DNA of 64,000 nt from Aquibacillus koreensis (lineage in GTDB: Bacteria > Bacillota > Bacilli > Bacillales > Amphibacillaceae). This document shows, one piece after another, positions 57,971 to 64,000 of this stretch (position 1 is its first letter; each line of letters starts with the position of its first letter). The notes below the pieces were generated by a model. That model worked only from the letters and a program-made list of their open reading frames with translations. It was not told the origin of the DNA and made no database searches. A program made the position numbers and the translations under genes. The DNA is taken from positions 1 through 64,000 of the forward strand of contig NZ_JAOALK010000041.1 of NCBI RefSeq assembly GCF_025154055.1, given 5' to 3'.

Positions 57971-58380
57971 TATCATAAGATACGCATAATATGGAATCAT
58001 CGTTTTTGAATATTCTCCACTCACTCTTGACAACCTCGATTAAATAATGGAACACATATGGAAGTCGATCTGATAACAGTAGATTAACTATGTATTTGTT
58101 TTTCGTTCAATACATATTTCCGATTGTATAATGAAATAAAACAACAAAATTACATATAAACTACAGAAGTTAGCTTTTCTCGGTCTAAAGATTGATCATA
58201 CTGTTCTGAAATTAAATAAACAACTAAAGTTGTCAAATAGCCCTTGACTCATTCTTTTTGTGCTCAGTTCAGGGATGCTTAGTAATGGTTTTACACCACG
58301 ATAATAATCATATTTTCACATATAATTGCATACTCATTAGAAGGAATAAATTTAAAATTTTCTTTTTTGGAGGTGGAAAT
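57971..58380. other. Intergenic, no gene seen
   Basis: About 410 bp of AT-rich sequence. An open frame reaches back to 58258 but lacks a ribosome site before 58368. Presumably holds the promoter of the next gene. Confidence 0.4.
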
Positions 58381-58920
58381 GTGAATACCCATGCTGAATT
58401 ACGAGAAAAGTTATTAGAATTAAATAATCAAACTACAAATTTCATAAGCGAATTAAAACAACAATTAGTAACAGACGTTCCTTCTTTATCCTTATTAAGT
58501 TATTTTACACATTCTATAAATCTTACAGGCAAAGAACATGAAGAAAGTTTTTTGATCGGAGGCTTTCACATAAAAAATTTAAGTCCAAATACATTTAAAA
58601 ATATATATATTTGTTTAAAAATTGATACAGAAAATCAATACCACTTTTCTGGAAAGTTCCGTAACATGTCATCTTCAAATAATAATGAAATGCCAGTTAC
58701 ATGGATCAGATTTGATAACAGTAATGATGAAAAGGAAATTTGGTTTAAACTTGCCGATAATAAACAACTAGATCCTTATGAATCAATCTCTTTTTCCGAT
58801 ATGCAAGTCACCTGGGGTAATGACGAAGCCTTTACATGTTCTATTGTGGGTTTTGTATATACGGAAAGAGAAGTAGATGGAATTACATCATTGAATTCAA
58901 TCAATCTATCGATCAATTAG
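58381..58920 (+). CDS. Soluble protein of unknown function
   Basis: 179 aa from GTG 58381 behind GGAGGTGG. N-terminal helix (HAELREKLLELNNQTTNFISELKQQLV), then a beta-sandwich-like domain (FLIGGFHIKNLSPNTFKNIYICL, EIWFKLADNKQLDPYESISF). No signal peptide. The neighbours suggest a spore-surface role; no family recognised. Confidence 0.68.
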   Translation: MNTHAELREKLLELNNQTTNFISELKQQLVTDVPSLSLLSYFTHSINLTGKEHEESFLIGGFHIKNLSPNTFKNIYICLKIDTENQYHFSGKFRNMSSSNNNEMPVTWIRFDNSNDEKEIWFKLADNKQLDPYESISFSDMQVTWGNDEAFTCSIVGFVYTEREVDGITSLNSINLSIN

Positions 58921-59185
58921 GATGTGATGTGAAAAACGCAAGATATTACAAGGATCCTCAGGAAGACATTGCTAGATCAACATTTTTAAGCCTTCATTGG
59001 CATAACACCTTTTACTTCCACCTTTTCACAAGTATAGTTTGCAACAGCAAATTATAAGTGATTCCATAGCAGCTGCCCTCCTTTCATCCAAAATTTCGGG
59101 GTTGATCTATCCCACAAATAGTGCGTTAAAAACGATTAGTACTGTGGCATTATCAGGTATTAAATAAATTATAGGGAGGAAAATA
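58921..59185 (+). other. Possible decayed small gene
   Basis: A 42-codon frame from GTG 58929 (KDPQEDIARSTFLSLHW) ends at 59057. A different frame then gives SDSIAAALLSSKISGLIYP and ends at 59167. Together they may be one small protein split by a frameshift. Low confidence. Confidence 0.25.
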
Positions 59186-59467
59186 ATGATTGATGATAAA
59201 TTATGGCCGTTAATAGATAAAGTTGTAGGTGACTACATTCCTTACGTCGAGGAAAACTCTAATAGTTCAGTTTCTCTAGATGTATCGATTTTATCTCTTC
59301 TTATTAAATTAAGAACACAAAATCTAATAGTAACAAATGGCGAAAACGCAGGTAGCCAATATAACCAGTTATATGATGAAGTCTTCGTGGAAATTGATCA
59401 AGCAATTGAAAATAACCGTATACAGTTTGATGAAATACTTGAATCATTTAAAAAGACAGGGCAATAG
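59186..59467 (+). CDS. Small acidic soluble protein, unknown
   Basis: 93 aa behind AGGGAGG. All-helical and acidic (WPLIDKVVGDYIPYVEEN, LYDEVFVEIDQAIENN). No Cys, no signal, no family recognised. Terminator begins within its last codons. Confidence 0.7.
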   Translation: MIDDKLWPLIDKVVGDYIPYVEENSNSSVSLDVSILSLLIKLRTQNLIVTNGENAGSQYNQLYDEVFVEIDQAIENNRIQFDEILESFKKTGQ

Positions 59468-59482
59468 GCTCTGTCTTTTTTC
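59452..59482 (+). terminator. Intrinsic terminator
   Basis: AAAGACAG / CTGTCTTT stem then TTTTTT; overlaps the end of the preceding gene. Confidence 0.8.
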
Positions 59483-60028
59483 TTCATAAAATGATCCATC
59501 CTTCATAATTACTAATTAAAGATAAAACGATGGCATTTTCTCTTTGTAAAGGGAGTTTAAGAATAAATATTAGTGTTTAACAAAAGCTGAATTTAATCTA
59601 AATCAGCCAGTGAACATTACATAATTATGATAAGCTCTTAAACCCTTCGATAAATATGTTAAGATTTCACTTCTTAAATGTATTATCCTACTACATATAC
59701 TGTGTGACCACGCCTCTTTTTTTTATTATTGGTAAAATTTTCACATCGTCAAAGGACTTCTTAGCAAAATTAATTATACATTCCTAACGCAGAACAATAA
59801 TCTCACCTCTCCTCCATCTGCCCAAGCTAATTTAAAATCAGGCGTAAACAATAATATAAGTGCCTTTCCAATAGCTATATTCATTCATAAGATAACAATA
59901 TGAATAGGGGAAATTTAATCTTTCTAAAGTTGCAACTTTTCTACTATTTTAAAATTATAGTAATCCCTATTAGCATCTGTTGTCTTTGTAGAATTTATAA
60001 ATAGTTAACTTAAGGAGGTTTCTGAAAC
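59483..60028. other. Intergenic, AT-rich, no gene seen
   Basis: About 545 bp with stops in all frames at short intervals. Contains a good ribosome site (AAGGAGG) only at 60013 for the next gene. No repeat of the cassette family. Confidence 0.45.
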
Positions 60029-60898
60029 ATGAAAAATTTTAGAGGTTACCAAGTTACCAGAGAATATGGTCCAATTCCAGGTAGCAATAAGTTTCATACT
60101 GGAATCGATTTAGTCAAAAGTCACAAAGCCCCGATTCAAGCTTTTACAAGTGGAGAAGTTTTATATGCAGGTGAAGGGAAAGACGGAACTGGTTTTGGTG
60201 GGTACGGAAACGTTGTACTTTTAGTAGATAAAAATAATAGAGGACAGCTTTACGCTCATTTGGATAGTGTAAAAGTAACTAAAGGTCAACATGTAAAACC
60301 AGAATCAATTGTTGGATATCAAGGTGAAACTGGGTACACTACCGGCTCGCACCTTCACTTTGAAGTTAGAAAGGTCGCTGAGTCATCCCCACCTTACGGT
60401 TGGAGAGCAGATCGCGAAAATAATTGTTTAAATCCAACAAAATACCTTCAAAACTATAACAGTGGTGATCAAAATAAAAAATTAACACTAAGAAATGGTA
60501 ATGTTGGAGAAGAAGTTGAGAAGATTCAACAAAAATTAGTATCTCTTGGTTACTCGTTACCAAAGTATGGTATTGATGGACGTTTTGGTGATGAGACAGA
60601 AGCTGCCGTGAGAATTTTTCAATCTGATCAAAATATAACAGTTGATGGAATTGTAGGACCTGTTACACACGAAAGTTTGGATAAAGCAATTGCTGATCAA
60701 ACAATTCCTTATCCCGGATCGACATTTAGTCGTGGAAGCACCGGTGAAAATGTTAGGCGGATTCAGCGAATCGTAAACACACGTGTGGATGGAATCTATG
60801 GTCCCAAGACGGAAACAGCCGTTAAAAAGTTTCAAAGCAATCATAATTTACTGGTAGATGGAATTGTAGGACCAAATACTTGGAAGGTATTGTTTTAG
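60029..60898 (+). CDS. M23 endopeptidase with two peptidoglycan-binding repeats
   Basis: 289 aa. LytM/M23 zinc domain (residues about 15-145): HTGID supplies His and Asp, and HLHFEV the HxH; QAFTSGEVLYAG and YGNVVLLVD are typical strands. Then two PG_binding_1 repeats (about 155-215, ending VDGIVGPVTH; and 230-289, ending VDGIVGPNTW). Cuts peptide cross-links in peptidoglycan. No signal peptide, so it acts from the mother cell, is released by lysis, or uses another route. Phage-lysin-like layout, but no phage genes nearby. Confidence 0.92.
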   Translation: MKNFRGYQVTREYGPIPGSNKFHTGIDLVKSHKAPIQAFTSGEVLYAGEGKDGTGFGGYGNVVLLVDKNNRGQLYAHLDSVKVTKGQHVKPESIVGYQGETGYTTGSHLHFEVRKVAESSPPYGWRADRENNCLNPTKYLQNYNSGDQNKKLTLRNGNVGEEVEKIQQKLVSLGYSLPKYGIDGRFGDETEAAVRIFQSDQNITVDGIVGPVTHESLDKAIADQTIPYPGSTFSRGSTGENVRRIQRIVNTRVDGIYGPKTETAVKKFQSNHNLLVDGIVGPNTWKVLF

Positions 60899-61057
60899 CG
60901 TATATGTATTTTATATAGTTTCCGTATATATTTAACCGAGCATTGACCACAATCCAAACACCTATTGCAAATTAAGGGTCGTCTTTAGGGTGTTGAACTT
61001 CAACAAAGGATAAGTAATTGCAAGATAACAATAGGTAGTTACTGAATAAAAAGTGGT

Positions 61058-61089
61058 AAGAAGCTTAAAATCCATAGATTAAGCTTCTT
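61058..61089. repeat. Perfect 11-bp inverted repeat
   Basis: AAGAAGCTTAA (61058-61068) against TTAAGCTTCTT (61079-61089). No clear T-run on either side. It may end the ABC operon (stop at 61106). Confidence 0.5.
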
Positions 61090-61105
61090 AAACAAACTCA
61101 CTATA

Positions 61106-61999
61106 TTACTTTATGTCATTTTTCGGGTTTACTAATACAATCCTTCCACTTTCTAATGTAATCTTCACCCTATTGGACTTCTCCATACCTATAGAGGTAA
61201 GATATTCTCTTGGCACTTGAACTCGACCAGCGCTATCTAAAACAGCATACTCGTCATGTGTTTCCTGATTGTTATTTCCATTCGATACATCTTCTTGATT
61301 GAATGTTGCTTCAGGATACGATCGTTTAATTATTTCACTAGACGTCTTTCCATCTCTAATTGCAACAATTCGATCCATTTTTTTAGTCAATTCTAAGTCA
61401 TGCGTAACAATAACGATCGTTACACCCAACTTTTGATTAAGGTCGCGAAAAACTTCTAAGATCATATCAGCAGTCTTTGTATCGACACTTCCTGTTGGCT
61501 CATCTGCTAATATTAATTTAGGTTCATTCGCTAACGAAATTGCAATAGCTACACGTTGTTGTTCACCACCAGATAACATACTCAATTTACTATTCATTCG
61601 ATGTTTTAATCCGACCATTTCTAACAACTGGATTGCTCGCTCACGTTTAGTTCTTCCTTTTAATAACATGGGCAACTCCACATTTTCAACAGCAGTTAAA
61701 TAAGGTATTAAATTTCTAGCGTTATTTTGCCAGATGAAGCCAACTGTATCGCGTTTATACGTAATTAAATCTTTATCTGAGAGTTTTAATAAATCGACGC
61801 CATTAATAATTAGCTTACCTGCTGTCGGTCGATCCAGACCACCTAGCATATTCAATAAAGTAGACTTACCACTACCACTGTTACCAATAATGGCCATCAT
61901 TTCACCATCATCCACTTGTAAGTCTAACCCCTGTAGAGCCATTACTTCATGGTCTTCATCAATTTTATATATTTTCATTAAATTTTCACAAGAAATCAT
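61106..61999 (-). CDS. ABC exporter ATPase with C-terminal AbrB-like domain
   Basis: 297 aa from ATG 61999; ATG 62011 overlaps the permease stop (ATGATTAG) and may be used instead. LolD/MacB-type ATPase: Walker A GNSGSGKST, Q-loop WQNNARN, signature LSGGEQQRV, Walker B LILADEPTGS, H-loop VTHD. After about residue 225 a linker leads to a SpoVT/AbrB-like swapped-hairpin domain (AVLDSAGRVQVPREYLTSIGM, then IVLVNPKND). The fusion is uncommon; the domain may regulate or dimerise the ATPase. Pairs with the FtsX-type permease. Confidence 0.9.
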   Translation of the reverse strand: MISCENLMKIYKIDEDHEVMALQGLDLQVDDGEMMAIIGNSGSGKSTLLNMLGGLDRPTAGKLIINGVDLLKLSDKDLITYKRDTVGFIWQNNARNLIPYLTAVENVELPMLLKGRTKRERAIQLLEMVGLKHRMNSKLSMLSGGEQQRVAIAISLANEPKLILADEPTGSVDTKTADMILEVFRDLNQKLGVTIVIVTHDLELTKKMDRIVAIRDGKTSSEIIKRSYPEATFNQEDVSNGNNNQETHDEYAVLDSAGRVQVPREYLTSIGMEKSNRVKITLESGRIVLVNPKNDIK

Positions 62000-62000
62000 T

Positions 62001-64000
62001 CTAATCATCACCTAACTTTATCGCTTGGTGTATTTTAATTTTCCTTAATAAAACAGTTAACACAGCTAAACCAATAACTAACATAAAAGAAACAAAGATA
62101 TATATCTTCCATTCATCACTGGCGTCAAAAATCACTTCAAATGGCGGGACCACCTTTTCCGGTGGAAAGGTTAGTTGGAATAAAGGAACAAAAAGAAAAC
62201 TAGTAAGTCCACCAATGAGAACACCGAGGATGCATGCTAAACCTGAAGTTAGTATTTGTTCCCAAAATAAAATTCCAAAAAGGCTATAGAGCGGCATGCC
62301 CATTGCTCGATAGATCCCGTATTGTAGTGTTCTAGATTTAATCGTTAGCACCCAATACAACAAGAAACCAATGAACGTAATGCCGATCGATATTATAAAT
62401 CCTAATGTCATCGTTCCATTCAGGCCTAACAAAAACGCATCATTTTTTAATTCTGTTAGTTTTGGTTGTACATCATCCATGCCAATAATCGGTAAACCTA
62501 CTTGTCGCATTTCACTATACAATGTTGATCTTGTATTATTTGAACTAGCATTTATCCACACTTGATAAGGTTCTAGTCCCATTGTATTTTGTACGTAAGG
62601 AAGATTGGCAACAATGAGTGAAGGATCATTACTATTTTGCAAAGTTTCTATCGGATTAAAAGATGGCCAGTAGTCAATTACACCATAGATAACAAAGTCA
62701 GCCTGCTCGGATCCTTCCCATGCTAAAGAAAGATAATCCCCCTCTTTTACGCCTAAAGATGTTGCAACTGAAGATGAAATTAATACAGCACTCGGCTCAG
62801 CTGCAAGTAAGTTCAGGTAAGCATGCCAGTGATGAGGTAACAAATCTGATTTAAACCAGGCTGTTTCTCCAAATTGTTTCGGTTCGATTGCCATTAATTG
62901 CGTTGAGAAAAGTTGTTGCCCTTTTCCTTCTACTTTTATCGGTTCTTTTAAAAATACCTTTGTTGCTTGCTCAATTCCGTTTACATCCAAAAATGGCTCA
63001 AAAGGTGGTTCGGTGTACACCGCTTTACTAATGGGTGGTTCTTCAGAATCAGATGATGTCTCATTACTTAATGGCGATATAGCAATATCACTACTTTCCC
63101 ATTTTACATCTGCTCTTATATTCGCTCCATTGTCGTATCTTATCTGTTCTTCCAGATTACTATTAATCGTCCTAGCCGCACTAGCGCTAAATACACCTAA
63201 ACCAATCGTCATGATTAAAAATAACATAAAGTATTGATATTGCTTACCTGACCGACTAACTTGTAACAACGTACCATATAGAGAAAGTGACCAGAATCTT
63301 TCCCCGATTTTAAAGATAAGTTTCAATAGAAGTGGATACGTTCGTAATAAAAATAATCCCATGCCAATTAAGAAAATTGCAGGTAAGAAAAACAACATAG
63401 GATCCATATAGAGGTTACCATCTACCGATTGCAACTGGGTCTGCTTTGTTTGAAAAGAATAATACCCATATAAAGCAACACCAATAAAAGTTAGATCAAA
63501 CAAAATGGAATACCATTTATATTGTTTAATTGATTGCGCGAGGTTTTGTTTTTGATGCACAATACTTTTATTTGATGCAAAATAGATAGGTAACATGATC
63601 ATGATAATGGAAGCACCAAGGGCAACTAGACCGTAAAGATAAGCATCAAAAGATATCTCCACTGGAAGTGTTGTTCTTTGAACAAATTGTAAAAAGCCAT
63701 TTGTCGCACCTAGAATCTGACAAAACAATAACCCTATATAAGGTCCAATAAGAAGAGCTATTGTACCTAATATGACAACCTCAATTAAGTAAATGAAAGA
63801 TATTTGGAATCTGTTTGCACCACGACTTGCGAATACAGCAATTTCATTCCGTTGCCGATCGATAATCAGACGTGAAACCATAAAAAGGTAAATAGCTAAC
63901 ATGACAAGTATGGGTGCATTTAAAGACCATAACATGACCGTAAGTTGTTGGCTTCGTTGCTCATATTGTTGTAAAACATCTTGTATGCCAAAATCGGTAA
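62001..64000 (-). CDS. FtsX-like ABC permease, truncated by window edge
   Basis: At least 666 aa; the frame stays open past ATG 63935 to the edge (TDFGIQDVLQQYEQRSQQL), so the true start is outside. Repeated FtsX modules: one near IDRQRNEIAVFASRGANRFQIS, another near IKSRTLQYGIYRAMGMPLYSLF, each with about three to four helices. A large extracellular domain of about 250 residues lies between. MacB/LolC-type exporter or cell-wall-signalling permease, with the ATPase immediately downstream (ATGA overlap). Confidence 0.88.
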   Translation of the reverse strand, partial: TDFGIQDVLQQYEQRSQQLTVMLWSLNAPILVMLAIYLFMVSRLIIDRQRNEIAVFASRGANRFQISFIYLIEVVILGTIALLIGPYIGLLFCQILGATNGFLQFVQRTTLPVEISFDAYLYGLVALGASIIMIMLPIYFASNKSIVHQKQNLAQSIKQYKWYSILFDLTFIGVALYGYYSFQTKQTQLQSVDGNLYMDPMLFFLPAIFLIGMGLFLLRTYPLLLKLIFKIGERFWSLSLYGTLLQVSRSGKQYQYFMLFLIMTIGLGVFSASAARTINSNLEEQIRYDNGANIRADVKWESSDIAISPLSNETSSDSEEPPISKAVYTEPPFEPFLDVNGIEQATKVFLKEPIKVEGKGQQLFSTQLMAIEPKQFGETAWFKSDLLPHHWHAYLNLLAAEPSAVLISSSVATSLGVKEGDYLSLAWEGSEQADFVIYGVIDYWPSFNPIETLQNSNDPSLIVANLPYVQNTMGLEPYQVWINASSNNTRSTLYSEMRQVGLPIIGMDDVQPKLTELKNDAFLLGLNGTMTLGFIISIGITFIGFLLYWVLTIKSRTLQYGIYRAMGMPLYSLFGILFWEQILTSGLACILGVLIGGLTSFLFVPLFQLTFPPEKVVPPFEVIFDASDEWKIYIFVSFMLVIGLAVLTVLLRKIKIHQAIKLGDD

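Noticed and set aside
60029-60898. Phage lysin marking a prophage
   Set aside because: The layout fits, but no holin or other phage gene is near and the surroundings look like spore and ABC genes.
1-64000. tRNA or rRNA genes
   Set aside because: No cloverleaf with a TTCGA-type T-arm or rRNA-like sequence was recognised on either strand by eye.

Overview
The window looks like a low-GC Gram-positive, spore-forming member of the Bacillaceae (Oceanobacillus/Virgibacillus-like, genus not certain). Reasons: AT-rich DNA, strong AGGAGG ribosome sites, many TTG and GTG starts, a Tyr T-box, a XerS-type recombinase, YitT and SLAP-domain proteins, a spore-polysaccharide-type pseudaminic acid cluster and one good sigma-K-like promoter.

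Layout. (1) 1-1284: a complete IS3-family element. (2) 1285-29246: about 28 kb of single, unrelated, mostly short genes. There are about 43 ORFs or ORF remnants, all on the + strand. Neighbours are separated by members of one repeat family. A full repeat is a core with consensus CTAA(A/C)GGGNGC inside an inverted repeat, a 20-30 nt stem-loop, and a second core ending GGGCAG. Some junctions have one core and no stem-loop; others have a longer version carrying a stem-loop, a T-rich run and an extended -10 promoter. Contents: lipoproteins, one- and two-helix membrane proteins, GNAT acetyltransferases, a methyltransferase, a HIT hydrolase, an alpha/beta hydrolase, a PhzF protein, a nucleoside phosphorylase remnant, a broken PD-(D/E)XK nuclease, a broken CPBP protease, and extra copies or fragments of housekeeping enzymes (tyrS with its own T-box, murE, a 5' piece of pgsA). 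One cassette occurs twice, 223 bp with two differences, and both copies end exactly at the core. A second cassette occurs twice in diverged form, one copy killed by a nonsense mutation. This looks like an integron-like cassette array. (3) 29247-31175: the array stops, followed by a + strand terminator-like hairpin, a 125-aa protein and a XerS-family tyrosine recombinase, both on the - strand. The recombinase is the obvious candidate for moving the cassettes, but that link is inference from position and site geometry.

(4) 31.2-41.4 kb: ordinary chromosome: a small membrane protein, an autoregulated ArsR-DUF2087 regulator with a perfect 36-bp palindrome over its promoter, a YitT transporter-like protein, a fused two-domain ABC permease, a kinase-like protein, a SLAP protein, hypothetical membrane proteins, a polysaccharide deacetylase and a ring-cleaving dioxygenase. 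(5) 41.5-52.7 kb: a CMP-pseudaminic acid pathway (PseB, C, H, G, F, I) with an extra NAD-dependent epimerase, two tandem paralogous transferase-like proteins, a methyltransferase and an opposing ParB-like gene. The gene content parallels the Bacillus sps spore-coat polysaccharide operon.

(6) 53.3-59.5 kb: probable spore-surface genes: two related coiled-coil proteins, a surface-carbohydrate protein, a Cys-containing coat-like protein behind a sigma-K-like promoter, a JAMM peptidase and small hypothetical proteins. (7) 60.0-64.0 kb: an M23 endopeptidase with two peptidoglycan-binding repeats, then an ABC exporter (ATPase with a C-terminal AbrB-like domain, and an FtsX-like permease that runs off the window).
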